DNA of 64,000 nt from assembly GCF_004379255.2 (NCBI RefSeq), contig NW_024599428.1, positions 50,424 to 114,423 on the forward strand. Direction: 5' to 3'. The notes beneath the pieces were generated by a model, which ran no database searches, was not told the DNA's origin, and was given only the letters and a program-made list of their open reading frames with translations. Of this stretch, positions 20,444 through 33,640 are shown in pieces (position 1 is the stretch's first letter; every line of letters begins with the position of its first letter). Both the position numbers and the translations under genes were made by a program. The DNA comes from Salvia splendens. Taxonomy: Eukaryota > Streptophyta > Magnoliopsida > Lamiales > Lamiaceae.

Positions 20444-23400
20444 CTTCAAATTTTTTTTGAAATGTAAACATTACTCTTACACTCGATCTCATTTCCAACC
20501 CTATATATGTATGTATTATAAATTAATGCAATTTGAATTCTGAATCCAGGGTTGATAAAAATGGAGATGGAAGAATTACTGAAGATGAAATCCGGGAGGT
20601 ATATATGATATAATTATATGAAGTGTATGTTGTTTGCAAAAACAATACAGTAACATAATGTGCAGTCGCTGATCCTAATAAGTTGTCATGTAGATTACAA
20701 GCCTGAGTGCTAAAGCAAACAAGCTGTCAGTTAACAAAAAAGAGGAAGATATTTATGCAAAAGTAATTATGGAAGAATTAGACCCCAACAAGCTTGGGTA
20801 CATCATGGTACAACTCAACTCAACCAATCTAACTATTAATCTCAACCTAAAATCAAATTAATTAATTAATTAATAATCGATACATAGATACAAGACTTGG
20901 AGAAGCTCCTACAGCCGGAGGACTTGGACGCGGACTACAGCCGGAATCTGAGCAAGCTGCCGAGTGAGATCCGCAGACCGCCAACGAAAATCGAGGTGCT
21001 CATCAAGCGGTTCTACAGAGGCGCTGCGTATTTTTTGGACGCAAATTGGCGGAGGGTGTGGGTGCTGGCGCTGTGGATTGGAGTTATGGCGGCGCTTTTC
21101 GCCTACAAATATGTGCAGTACAAAAACAAGGCGGCTTTCGAGGTGATGGGGCACTGCGTTTGTATGGCCAAAGGCGCGGCCGAGACGCTCAAGCTCAACA
21201 TGGCGCTGGTTCTGCTCCCCATGTGCCGGAACACCATCACGTGGCTCAGGAACAGGACTAGCTTAGGCGCGGTTCTTCCCTTTGATGACAATATCAATTT
21301 CCATATGGTATCTTGTTTTTCTATTTTATGCCGTCCACTAACATTACTCTTTATGTATTTATAATAAGTTTTTCTTCTTTGAGGTGTAGGTCTGATTTTT
21401 CCCTGATAAAACTTTACTTAAATTAAACCTATGTCGTCCACAACTAAACTATTTTTTTTTACAGATTTAATTAGTACTATTGTTAGATAGGGTTCTAGTT
21501 CCAATCAAATTAATAATATTTGATTGAAATATTGGATTTATAGATTGTTGCCACGGCGATCGGAATAGGAGTTGGAATACACGGGATAAGCCATCTGGCG
21601 TGCGATTTTCCGCGACTCATGCATGCGAGCCCGGAGGAGTACAAGAAGATGGCACCGTACTTTGGAGATGATCAGCCAAAGAGTTATTGGCATTATGTGA
21701 GAGGGCATGAGGGTGTGACAGGGATAGTGATGGTGGTTTTGATGGCTATAGCATTCACACTTGCATCACCATTTTTTAGAAGGAACAAAGTGCATCTACC
21801 AAAGCCTTTGGACAAGCTTGCAGGGTTCAATGCCTTCTGGTATTCACACCACATGTTCATCATTGTCTATACCCTTCTCATTCTTCATGGAATCAACCTA
21901 TATATGACCCATGAATGGTACAACAAAACTGTGAGTTCTCACTCTCCTATTTAGAGTTTAAAGTGATATTTTTTTGATTGAGTTATCTGATTATATGTGT
22001 GGTGTGTGTAGACTTGGATGTATGTTGCCATTCCTATCACAATTTATGTTGGAGAAAGATTGATAAGAGCCTTCAGATCCAGCGTCAAGCCAGTCAAGAC
22101 CCTTAGGGTAAATAAACCATAATAAATGTTACTATAATTGTTTTTTGTACAGTATTCATGTGCTTGTTTTAATTAATTTCATGGATGAAGGTGGCATTCT
22201 ACCCAGGAAAAGTGTTAGCACTGCACATGAAGCCTCATAAAGAAACATTCAGATATAAAAGTGGACAGTATATTTTTGTCAACTGTTCAGCTGTTTCTCC
22301 ATTTGAATGGTATGTGTCTCCTTATTTTTTTATATTATTATTATGAAATGTAAAAAAGTAGTATGATAGATTAACATGTCATGAATATGGGATCATCTAG
22401 ATGTTTTTAAAGTATATGTATTGTTAAGGATCAAACTCAAACTTTGTATCTTAGACTTAGTAGAGGTGTATATTATAGACTACCTACCATGAATTGACAG
22501 GTAATTGTATGTGTAACAACCAGTTTGACAAACTGCATATAATTAATGTTGTCTTATTTATAATAATTGGATTACTTAAATAATTGCAGGCACCCTTTTT
22601 CAATAACTTCAGCTCCTAGAGAAGATTATTTAAGTGTTCACATTCGGGATGCCGGTGACTGGACCAAAAAAATTCAGGAAGTATTCAGCTCAAAGGTAAA
22701 TTCATATATATGCTCATTTTGATAAATGTTATCCACTCTTAAATTTTACTTGAGATTCTATTTCATTACTCTATTTGTTACTGTTTTTTACTCCCTCCGT
22801 TCCATAGTACTGGAGGCGTTTTTTTCCGGCACGGAGATTAAGAAAAATTGTGTTAGGTAAGTTAAGTAAAGAGAGAATAAAGTGAAAAATGAAAAGGTAG
22901 AGAGATGAAGAGAGAATAAAGTAAGAGATAGTAAAGTAAGTGTGGAGAAATGTGTTGACTTTTACTAAAAAAAGAAATGACTTTATTATTATGGAACGTA
23001 CCAAAATAGCAAAATGACTTTATTATTATGGAACGAAGGGAGTAGTATTTTAAAGTTTTTTTTTATTTTATTTCAGAGTTGACTATACACACTCGATCAT
23101 GATGTGTAGTTTTATCCTAGTGCTTGGCTTTTGTCTTGTTTGGATGAGAAGTCTAACAATTTCCTTTTATATAAAGTGAATTTTTCTTTAAAAAAGTGAA
23201 CTTTGAGAACCAAAAATTATATCAAATTTCTGATAAATTAGTATTAGTTACCATTACAAAATATATCAAAAAGTGATATTCATGAGCCAACGAACTGATA
23301 TTGAGTCAGGAACTGATATTCACGAGTCAGCAAACTGATATTGAATTACAAACTGATATGAATATTTTGTGAATCCAACTGATATTAATGTATTTGTAAA

Positions 23401-24505
23401 ATGATATAGTACTCCTAGTTCAGTATTCGAACATTATCTGAAATCAACAATCTCCTATATATATACTCTTAGCCTACCGTTTTACAAAGTATTTTTATAC
23501 TTAATTTATCTAGTAATGTCTTATTGTTTGTTTAGAATTAAAAATGTGTGGCTTATTAATTGTAATAGTATTATGTTTTTTTGTTCCTTGTAAGGTACCT
23601 CGGCCGCCACTTACAGAAAAAAGTGGACATCAGTCAACCAAGTTTATTGATGTAGAAAATAATCATAAGTAAGTCGGACTTTTCCTCAACCCATTCTAAA
23701 ACAATTGTGTTCATGGATTAATAGCACAAATCACAAAACAATCATCATACATTGGTACTAAATGTCTCAATCCCACAGTATACCAAAAATACTAATCAAC
23801 GGTCCTTACGGAGCACCAACACAAGACTACAAAAAATACGAAATTGTGGTACTAATAGGGCTGGGGATTGGCGCAACCCCAATGATCAGCGTGGTGAAGG
23901 ACATCGCCACCAATATAAAAGCCATGGAGGATGAAGAGAACGCGATCGAGGAGGGAAGCCGTGGCGGTGATAAACATGATCAATTCAAGACGAAAAAGGC
24001 TTACTTCTATTGGGTGACTAAAGAGCAGGGTACGTTCGATTGGTTCAAGGGCGTGATGAATGAGGTTGTCGAAATGGACCATAACCGAGTCATAGAAATG
24101 CACAATTACTGCACAAATGTGTATGAAGAAGGGAATGCTCGTTCCCTCCTAATTTCTAAGCTTCAATCAATCATCCTTGCTAAAAGTGGAATCGATATTG
24201 TGGCTGGGACAAGGGTCAAGTCACACTTTGGTAGGCCTAATTGGGACACAGTCTTCCAAACAATTTCAACGAATCATCCTGATTCTAAAGTTGGTGAGTT
24301 CATATACTATTGTTTTTGTTAATGTAAGTAAGTGAACTCATAAATCATTATTTAATTACTTGATTGATTAAGAAAATTGTTGTTGGCCATTTTTGCAGGA
24401 GTGTTTTATTGTGGGGCACCAGCAACGATGAGAGATCTGAAAAAGGCAACTAAAATTTCTCACCCGAACCCAGCCAAATTTGTACTCCACAAAGAAAACT
24501 TTTAA
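20444..24505 (+). pseudogene. RBOH (NADPH oxidase), remaining exons
   Basis: The split exon resumes at 20444-20463. Further exons are 20550-20598, 20694-20807, 20888-21307, 21544-21930, 22012-22107, 22191-22309, 22590-22695, 23595-23668, 23779-24293 and 24399-24505 (stop TAA). The product would carry an EF-hand (VDKNGDGRITEDE), the six-helix ferric-reductase membrane domain with haem histidines ([18 protein letters not shown]), FAD binding (HPFSITSAP), NADPH binding ([25 protein letters not shown]) and the C-terminus LHKENF. No stop or frameshift is seen inside these exons. That fits a gene that was functional until the retrotransposon insertions split it. Truncated transcripts from 20550 onward remain possible. 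Confidence 0.9.
22791..23042. mobile_element. Stowaway-like MITE in an RBOH intron
   Basis: A 252-bp element starts CTCCCTCCGTTCC and ends GGAACGAAGGGAG (imperfect inverted repeats), flanked by TA on both sides. It is non-coding and lies in the intron between 22695 and 23595. This is the usual structure of Tc1/mariner-derived Stowaway MITEs. Confidence 0.85.
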
Positions 24506-27262
24506 CATTATAATCGAAAAGTTGGGTTGTAAATTTGTAATGTTATTTTCAAGATCCAATTTTAATCGTACTGATGAATTTTAAATATTTGTGTTGTAAT
24601 AAATGTTAGCATCTGTAATTAAAATACTAGTATTTCGTTATTGGTAGGCCGTAATGCTTTTAAATTGCTTATACTCTTTCATCGCAACAATCAAGTTTAT
24701 AAATCAATTAAAAATATCCACTCAATTTAAACTTCAAGACCCAAATAGATACAATCAAGCCTAATGGACCTTCGAAAGGTGGGCTTCTTGAAATTGGGCC
24801 TTGGTCCATTCAAGTTGATATTAATCGTTTACTTTTTAGTTCTATTCTTATTTTATTTATTACAAAAATAATTTAATATTCTTTTTTAGTTCTATTCTTA
24901 TTTTATCTGTTGAAGGATGATTATTTTTTTCACTTCAATCTTGGTGGGTTAAAATCATGATTGATGAAGGTATGGAGTATAATTTGTAGACACGTCTTGA
25001 AATATCCTACATTTAAAATTCTCACTATATTAGTAAGTAGGAGTTGTAAATAATTAAGTCTTTGGAATTTTTTATTAAATAAATGTCTATTATGTTTCCA
25101 AGCTATTTGGGAGTGGTTCATTAGCTTGTCAGGTAAGATGTTTCCAAATTAGCCTTGATTATATTCTTCCTTCTTTTTCCTGTGCTTCATAAAGTAATAG
25201 ATAAACCATGTTGATTAGGTTGACTGTTTAATTATGCTAGCAATTTGTAATTTTTAAAATTTAAATAAACAAATACATTTCCATAGTTTTAAATTCATGG
25301 TATGACACAGTAGGTTTTGAGACTAATTACTTTATTTTATTAAAATAATTAGTACATGACATTATTTAATTAATGCCTTATTATATTTAATTGGATTCAC
25401 CTAAATTATACTGCTACATAACATCAAATTAAAAATAGTTATTTGAATACTATTTGAAATACATAACATCAAATTAAAGACCAAATAACAAAATTACAAC
25501 AACTAAATTAGTTTTTATTCTAATACCTATTTTTATAAATGTATTTCGATCTAATACCTCATTACTCTTAATTTTTGATTCCTCAACATTTATGATTGTT
25601 TTCATATTTCAAACAACATAGGAGTATCAGATTTTTCTAATTTGATTGCATATTATTAATTTTTGGTTTGTTTGATTTATTACAAATCTATCGGAATAAC
25701 AAATTGAATTAAATAAATATAATAAATATATATATATTACATTAATTTTTTTATAATATTATTATTTTATTAAATTTTAACCCCAACTAATTTGTATTTC
25801 TGGTTCCGTTCCTGATTTGATCATAACTCAGTTTTTAATATCATAAATTAAGACCGGATACAATACAATATGTTTGAAATAAAAAAAATTAAAAAAAATC
25901 GATCAGGAATAAGCCAAAATTTGCAGGTCACATTACCAAAAAAAATTAATTTAAAAATAGCAACAAATTAAAATAATTGGGCAGGCTGGCAAATTGCAAC
26001 GATTAAACCTAATTAGAGCTTACGAATATTGAAATGCAACTACCAATTTTTGAATAAGATCCGATACTGTTTCCTAGTAATATAACCCAATTGCATCATC
26101 CCTGCCCTTGCCACGTAATAGACAAAATGCTAGACAATACGACGTCGTGGTAGTAGGTAACAACGACGACGTTGATCGGCCGTTCAAGGAGACCCTATCC
26201 TCCGTCAGTTCTCATGTTAGGTTGATCCTACGTGGAAAATATCACATCTTTCATCATAATACCTTACCTACATTTACACCAACCATATGGTTACGTCAAC
26301 TCATATGGTTTCTCTCAAAAAATATCATCAATTGGGCTATGATTCAAATGTACACATGGAACTAACAAAGTTTAATATGAATTAAATTTTATAACATGAA
26401 ATTTGATTATGCAACTAGTAGAAATATTGTTTCGAATTAATAAAATACAATTTGTTTGCGATTTTGATAAATTCAACTAGAATTGATGGTCTCGCTTGAT
26501 GGCTTCTCCATTGACAAAGTATTACTACTATTACTAGTTTTTGCTTGTCAATCATATTTGACCAATCAACCCTTTCATTTATTCCAATTTTCCCATCAAG
26601 TTTCTGTTTGATGTTATTATTGTACAAACATTCGGTGGATAATATTTACATAAAATTACTAGCACTATTGCTCACCCGAAATATGCAAATATGTGCATCG
26701 CAAAATATTTTTATGTTGAATTGACTACTACTATTTTTTTGTAGTTAGAGGACACTTAGCCTCTACCAGTAGCTTTCTTTTAGTTGGATGAAATGAAACT
26801 ATAGCCTCCACCAATAGCTTTTTTACAATGAAAAAACACAATTCTGTGGAATAATTGTCAAAATGTGATTATATTCTGTATTTAGAATTTAATACTAATC
26901 TTTGTGATTAGGGGGGGTCTTAGATCACAGGGTAGACTTTGTCAACCATAGAAGATATAAATTATACTCCATTAAGCAAACTATATATTTGATGTGTTCT
27001 ATCTAAATGTTTTACTCAGACACAAACTCTTAATTACGTTTCAATTATGCATTCATTCACTCTACAAATGAAATCACCTTAAAAGATCAAATAGTCTCTT
27101 CTTCTCATAGTAGTAAGACATAATATAAAAGCATGTCCAATACAAAAAATCTGAAAATTTATTGTAAATCAAAGCTATTTTGAAGGATTAGCCTTTTTTC
27201 ATAATCCAATTATAGAAAGAGTGGATTCAAGACTATTCACCAATGCCCACTCAACTCTTCTC
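24506..27262. other. Intergenic, AT-rich; no gene recognised
   Basis: This lies between the RBOH stop and the 4CL promoter. Only short open frames without recognisable domains occur. An 85-codon frame at 26108 has no family features I recognise. Simple A/T runs are common. Confidence 0.6.
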
Positions 27263-27270
27263 ACCAACCA
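27263..27270 (+). promoter_or_regulatory. AC element (MYB site) in the 4CL promoter
   Basis: ACCAACCA lies 187 bp upstream of the 4CL start codon. AC elements (ACCWAMC) are known R2R3-MYB sites in phenylpropanoid gene promoters including 4CL. A TATA-like TATATTATATAT follows at 27359-27372. Confidence 0.45.
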
Positions 27271-27456
27271 CACTGAAAAGAAAACCAAATTCCCAAATTT
27301 ACCCCTGAGCAACACAAATTCCCCATCAAGTCCCTATCTCACCAACTTTGAGCAAGATAGTATATTATATATCCCTCAAATCCCAACTCTCATTTTCAGG
27401 TTCAACTCTACAACACAACAAAAGTTGATACCAACATTTCCCCTCCGATTCCACAC

Positions 27457-30430
27457 ATGGATACCGCAGCAAGAAAAGATGACGTCATTTTCCGATCGAA
27501 ACTCCCCGACATCTACATTCCCAAGCACCTTCCTCTGCATTCCTACTGCTTCCAGAACATTTCCAAGTACCGAACCAAGCCCTGCCTGATCAACGGCGGC
27601 TCCGGCGACGTCTACACCTACGAGGAGGTGGAGGCCCTCTCCCGAAGAGCCGGCGCCGGGCTCAGCCGCCTCGGACTCCGCCACGGCGACACCGTCATGA
27701 TCCTCCTCCCCAACTCGCCGGAGTTCGTCTTCGCCTTCCTCGGCGCCTCCTACATCGGCGCCGTCTCGACAATGGCAAATCCCTATTTTACCCCTGCCGA
27801 GGTCGTCAAGCAGGCGAAGGCCTCCGACGCTAAGCTAATCATAACGCAGGCGTGCCACGTCGCCAAAGTTAACGGCTACGCTAAGGATAACGGCGTTAGG
27901 GTTGTGCTGGTGGACTCGCCGCCGCCGGAGGCCTCGCCGGCCGATTATCTGCAATTCTCGGAGCTGATTGCCGCGGATGAGAGTGAATTGCCGGCGGTGG
28001 ATTTCAGCCTCGACGATGTGGTGGCGCTGCCGTACTCCTCCGGCACGACGGGGCTGCCCAAGGGGGTGATGCTCACGCACAAGGGGCTCGTCACGAGCGT
28101 CGCGCAGCAGGTCGACGGCGAGAATCCGAATCTGTATATTCACAGCGACGACGTGATGATCTGCGTGTTGCCGTTCTTCCACATTTACTCGCTGAATTCG
28201 ATCCTGCTGTGCGGGCTCCGCGCCGGCGCCGCGATTTTGGTGATGCAGAAATTCGAAATTGAGCCGTTTCTGGAGCTGATTCAGAATTATAAGGTGACAA
28301 TCGGGCCGTTCGTGCCGCCGATTGTTCTGGCGATCGTGAAGAGTCCGGTGGTGGATAAGTACGACCTTTCGTCGATGAGGACGGTGATGTCGGGGGCGGC
28401 GCCGCTGGGGAAGGAGCTCGAGGAGGCGGTGAGGGATAAGTTTCCTAATGCCAAGCTTGGACAGGTAAGCAACCAAATACAGTAAAAATATAATGTTACA
28501 AATTTTATTCCTGTGTTTTTAAAATTTAAATTTGTTTGCACTTGCGCATTATTTTTATTCTTTATATAGTGACGCTCTGAAATTGATGTGACTAACTAAA
28601 TTTAGAGAGAAACATTAAAAACATATGGTTTCAAATCATGCCGCATTATTAATTTAATGCGATATATGTCCATGCTCTGATGTTGAATACTCTACAGCAA
28701 ATGGTTTATTTGTTTCTCACCCATTATCATTTAAAGAATATGTATAGTAGTGGATCCAAATTAATTGTAACATACACGTCGATAGTGCACCAAATTAGTG
28801 TATTGAGTGGCTCATTTTCCTACCTAAGAAAGAAACGTATACCTTCAAATAATCAGTTTATTGCTCAATATAAAAATGAATTTTAGAGAGTCCAAAATCT
28901 CACTCAATTACACACGGAATTTTTTTAAGCAAGCCTAATAGATACGATATGTTGTAATCGACACGTGACAAAAAGTTTGCCCCACCAATAATTTAATTTT
29001 CAGGAAATATGATAGTAGTAATAGAAAAGTTGCCTAACACTTTTTTTATCGATCAAAATTCGTGAGACAATATTTAGCTAATAATTGTATAATTATGGAT
29101 TGACTTGTGACAAGTAACAATATTTAAAATATTTTGGAGTTTCATTAAATGATGACATGTGCTGCAGGGTTATGGAATGACGGAAGCCGGACCGGTGCTA
29201 GCGATGTGTTTGGCATTTGCGAAAGAGTCATTTGAGATAAAATCTGGTGCGTGCGGGACCGTGGTAAGAAATGCTGAGATGAAAATCGTTGACACGGAAA
29301 GTGGTGCTTCGTTAGGGCGCAACCAACCTGGTGAAATTTGCATCCGTGGTGATCAAATCATGAAAGGTACAAATTTCCATCCGTGGTGAAATTATTTCAC
29401 TCATATTTGAATTACACTCAATTTCAGAATAAGACAAGTCTAAATAATTTGTGTATTAATATGAACACACTGCCGTGAAATTAAATTTTAATCTAGAGGT
29501 CGCAGTTTTATTTTCAATAAAATTTAATCTCCAAGGTTTTAAGTAGTTGAGGGTGTTTTTGTAAAATGGAATTAGTAACATCACCAACACATCATTACAT
29601 ATGTCATCATGACGCATAGAATAAAGTTGGTGGTAGTTATGTTATTGTGAGGACACATACCCATGAAAATCACTATCCCACGCTATATGTACCGTTTATT
29701 TTTGCTTGTTCAAAATATTGATGTTCCAAAACAAAAATATTTCGTCGCAATAATTATAAGTATTTAATATGCAATAAATAAATTTATTGTTGCAGGTTAT
29801 TTGAATGATGCAGAGGCAACAGAGAGAACAATTGACAAACAAGGATGGCTACACACAGGAGACATAGGGTTCATTGATGAAGAAGATGAGCTTTTTATTA
29901 TTGATCGTCTTAAGGAGATAATCAAGTACAAAGGCTACCAAGTTGCCCCTGCCGAGATTGAAGCCCTCCTCCTCAACCATCCCAACATCTCCGACGCCGC
30001 TGTTGTCTCGTAAGTCCCGCTCGATAAATTGGTGATCCTGACTCTCTATTATTGATATAAAATAATGAATGTATTTTACATCTAAGGTAATTATATTGTG
30101 CAGAATGAAAGATGAACAAGCGGGAGAAGTGCCCGTTGCCTTTGTTGTTAAATCAAATGGATCAACAATTACTGAGGATGAGATCAAGCAATTCATATCC
30201 AAACAGGTTGGATATTTTTATTTTATTTTATTTACACTTTATTAGTAATTCTTTTTAAATTAATAATGGAATTTTAATATAATGAAAATTATTGGGTTTT
30301 GCAGGTTATTTTCTACAAGAGAATTAACCGAGTATTTTTCATTGACGCCATCCCCAAAAATCCATCTGGAAAAATATTGAGAAAGGATTTGAAGGCAATA
30401 TTAGCAGCAACTACACCTTCTCCAAACTGA
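27457..30430 (+). CDS. 4CL: 4-coumarate:CoA ligase
   Basis: Five exons, 27457-28464, 29168-29366, 29796-30009, 30104-30206 and 30305-30430, give 549 residues, normal for the family. The enzyme activates 4-coumarate and related hydroxycinnamates to CoA thioesters via an acyl-adenylate, feeding lignin, flavonoid and phenolic-ester pathways in the cytosol. Box [12 protein letters not shown] is at residues 194-204 and box II GEICIRG at 391-397. WLHTGD, the hinge [12 protein letters not shown] and the catalytic-lysine motif PSGKILRK also fit. All junctions are GT-AG with consistent phase, and no disabling change is seen. The start fits the conserved [15 protein letters not shown]-terminus. Substrate preference is not resolved. 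Confidence 0.95.
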
Positions 30431-31112
30431 TAAAGCTGCAAGTATTTGAAGCCATATTAACAAAAAAAAATCAAGTTCTTGTATTATTTTGTGATATGAT
30501 GGGGTTTTCAAGACACACAAATGTTGGTGTGGTGTTGCAATATTAAATCTATTATTTGTTGATTAAACTTTTAAACTTCATCATTTTTTTCAAATGTGTA
30601 TTAAGAGAAAAGGGAAAGACAAACCTGTCGCTGAAATCTGAATTGCAAGCTCTGGTAGGATAATCATGTTGACTATTGATTAGAGATTATTAATCATAAG
30701 TAACTACAATTATAATTACGGCGGATGCACTGCCGTCTGCCTAAAATAAAGAAACTTTTCGGTGGAGTAGCACTTCTAATTTAGTAATTAATTTCATTGA
30801 GCACCAGAATACTATTCTGTACTAGAGTTGTGGTCAAATAAAAAATTAGAATGTCTGTATAGGACTATAGGCAGATACCATTTTTAGGCATTCAAATATT
30901 GATGTATACATATGATTAAAAGGGTATTTTATGTTGAGATTTTTTAGCTTGATGGAGAATTGAGATTGATTTTCAGTCACTCATGCACAACATTTTTAAA
31001 ATGTCAACTGTAAGTAGATTATGTCAACTCGAGGGTATTATCGTCAATAGCTTGCACATCAAATACCAATAGCATGCACATCAAATGTCAACAACTTATA
31101 ATTATATGTATA

Positions 31113-31249
31113 TAGTTGACATGAATTGTATATGTAATTGACATTATACGTGTGTAGTTGACATGAATTGTACACGTAGTTGACATGGATTGTACACATA
31201 GTTGATATTATACGTGTGTAGTTGACATGAATTGTATATGTAGTTGACA
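31113..31249. repeat. 20-22-bp tandem repeat
   Basis: About six units of the form TAGTTGACATGAATTGTATA, alternating 22 and 20 bp, run head to tail. Each carries TTGACA or a close variant. Confidence 0.8.
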
Positions 31250-31548
31250 AAAAAAATTTAAAAATTTAAAAAAAAATTACAAAAAATTAAAATCAAAAAA
31301 AATATTTATTGAATAAAATGTACCATGAAATTACCATTATGCCCTTTCATAATTAATTAATCTAAAAATAATTTTCATGCGGTAAATTCTGGACCACTCA
31401 TTTAATAAAAATGAGTAACTAATAATGCATATCAATTCTCAATTAGGCTAAAAAATCTGAATTGATCATAACCCTATGATTAAATAGCTGTATGGCCGCA
31501 CTAGTATACTACTTTGGTACTGTAATAGCAATGTTATTATTAGGCTCT

Positions 31549-31598
31549 TTGATTGAGATTGAGATTGAGATTGAGATTGAGATTGAGATTGAGATTGA
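31549..31598. repeat. Hexanucleotide microsatellite (GAGATT)n
   Basis: About eight perfect copies of a GAGATT unit. Confidence 0.9.
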
Positions 31599-32592
31599 GA
31601 ATATTTTACAGTTTGTAGAGTAGCAAATTACATATATGGGCAGGCTCTTAATTTGTTGTCTAGAATTGGGATTTGATTTAGGAATTACACCCAACCGGCC
31701 AACCCAAAATGATGCATCCTCCTAGAAACATGTGCCCTATATCTGTTTACATAGGAATTCCATTTTCAGGTAGAAAATTCATCCTTATTGCCTTATTAGG
31801 TGCTAGTCAAATTAACACAACCATAAATAAATGGCAAATTCACGTATATATGAAACGTGGGTGTGAATTAGCAACGTTTTTCCGAAACAACTGCAATCGT
31901 GAGTGATTATATAATTGAATAATTATCATATTCGAAGCTATTAATGAATAAGGATATCGTGTACGAGGTAATTTAATGTGATTGAAAAAAAAATATTCAT
32001 TTCATTTTTTGTCATTTTAGTACGTTGGTGGAGTTATTATTATTTTTAGTAAAAGTCAACATTTCTTCTTCAGCTTATTTTACTCTCTTTCACTTTATTC
32101 TCTATCATTTTTTATTTCATTCTTTATACACTTAACTCATCTAACACAAATTATCTTAAATCACGTATCAAAAAGTAAAGCCTCCACTAGATATTGATTT
32201 TTTCAACTAAAAAGGATAACCATGATAAACGGGAAAACTACTGCCTATTCCAGAAAATGGACTTAATTTGAAGTGGATAACTTTTCTAGTTTATAAAAGA
32301 TTTTTTTTGTATAATATGTGTGGGAAAGAGTATATAATTATGACCGTTCTCCTTTACGAAGAAAACCGACTTCTCTCTAAAATCACGCGATTTTTCTTCT
32401 CCATTAAATCTATCTCAAAACTACGCTCCTAATTCATAGTGATTAATATCCTATCACCACAAATCTCTCTAAATCCCCGCTTACATACACAATTAGTGCC
32501 AATAACTGCTAAGTCCTTTGGAATTAAGCATCTCAGTGTTTCCATACAACAAAACGAACACTTTAATTTCATTCTCAACACAAGAGATAGAA

Positions 32593-32758
32593 ATGGAATC
32601 CGAACAGATCGCCCTCGCCTGCACCGACGAATACATCGCTTCAATCGTCATCAACACCTCCGAAAATCCCCAATCCAACGAAGAATCCCTACTTTCCGAC
32701 GACGATTTCGCCCAAGAACTGCAGCTCCAGGAACTCATAATCTCTTCCCACCTCAACC
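32593..32758 (+). pseudogene. RBR-type E3 ubiquitin ligase, 5' coding part before a copia insertion
   Basis: An ATG at 32593 opens a frame of about 55 codons with an acidic, Gln/Leu-rich N-terminus (SDDDFAQELQLQEL), as seen at the start of plant RING-IBR-RING proteins. It is interrupted at 32758 by the copia element. Across the CAACC duplication the frame continues at 36106. Confidence 0.7.
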
Positions 32759-33313
32759 TGTTGGAAGTGATAACAAAGTCGATCAAGCCACTGCATACCA
32801 AGTTGATCAAGCTGCTGCCAACAAAGTTGATCAAGCCGCTTCATGGCAAGTTGATCAAGCTGCTGCTAACAGAGTTGATCAAGCAGCTACATACCAAGTT
32901 GATCAAGCTGCTGCTAACAAAGCTGAGATTACTAACCATGATGATCAGTGTATGGTAACAAAGCAACATGCACGTGATAAACAAGTCATCAACCTCACGC
33001 GTGCCAAGCTCGTGGTTGTACCAGAAGACACAACTAAGATCGTGGACCACTTGTGTACCACTTGGAGAGACGTGTTGATCAAAGGGTTAAAGAAGAAAGT
33101 ACTTGACCGTAGTTTGTTATGATTAAGCTTAGTTTGTTATGATTAAGCTCTTTAAACTCGCTTTAGCTTGTACGATGTTTTATTAGAGTTGGAATCTAGA
33201 TTGTTCGAATGTAATGATATATGTATCAGCTCATTGAGCTCTATTGTCAAGTAATGAAACAATAGATTCCACATGAATACTTTCTTCTTCATGAATTTCA
33301 TCGCACATTTTCA
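32759..33313 (+). repeat. 5' LTR of copia element
   Basis: 555 bp, TGTTGGAAG...ATTTTCA. The first ~190 bp consist of imperfect 24-bp repeats around AAGTTGATCAAGC. It is about 48 bp shorter than the 3' LTR, mainly through repeat number, with several substitutions between the two. Confidence 0.9.
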
Positions 33314-33325
33314 TGGTATCAAAGT
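33314..33325 (+). other. Primer binding site of copia element
   Basis: TGGTATCAAAGT directly follows the 5' LTR and resembles the initiator tRNA-Met primer site (TGGTATCAGAGC) common in plant copia elements. Confidence 0.75.
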
Positions 33326-33479
33326 TGGCCCAAGTCGATGATGGTTTTCTCTTATCTCTTATCTACCTCACGAGTGGAAGACCGATGTCCTTTCCAGCCC
33401 ACATTGATGATGGTTCTCTTATCTCTTGCATTGCCTACCCACGTGATGGAAGGCTGATGTCCTTTCCGGCCCACACGTG

Positions 33480-33640
33480 AGGGGGCGTGTTAAATTCTCT
33501 AAATTCTGTCTCACATCGACTTGGTGAAGATCCAATCTAATCTATATAAGTGTGGATAACCCTCCCCCTTATAAGGCCTTTTAAGGGGTGAGTGGCACAT
33601 TTCTAATATGGTATTAGAGCTCTCCCCCAGATGGGAGACT
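33480..33640 (+). other. Possible second LTR or leader remnant inside the copia element
   Basis: The stretch has a TGTTAAATTCTC start, a CTATATAAGTG TATA-like motif and then TGGTATTAGAGCTCT near 33607, which resembles another tRNA-Met primer site. This suggests an older or recombined element end joined inside the present one. Confidence 0.4.

Larger units (their letters stand above)
30431..32592. other. Intergenic; tandem repeats and a MITE remnant
   Basis: This follows the 4CL 3' end. It contains the repeat at 31113-31249, the microsatellite at 31549-31598 and a degenerate piece at about 32010-32190 that resembles, in reverse, the inner part of the Stowaway-like MITE at 22791. No gene is recognised. 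Confidence 0.5.

Noticed and set aside
26108..26365. Possible small gene of 85 codons
   Set aside because: No recognisable domain, homology or promoter; the composition resembles random intergenic sequence.
27835..28476. 213-codon frame on the - strand over 4CL exon 1
   Set aside because: It is a shadow frame caused by GC-rich codon use in the real 4CL exon.
32518..32958. 146-codon frame running from the RBR start into the copia LTR
   Set aside because: It crosses the insertion junction and reads repeat units as protein.
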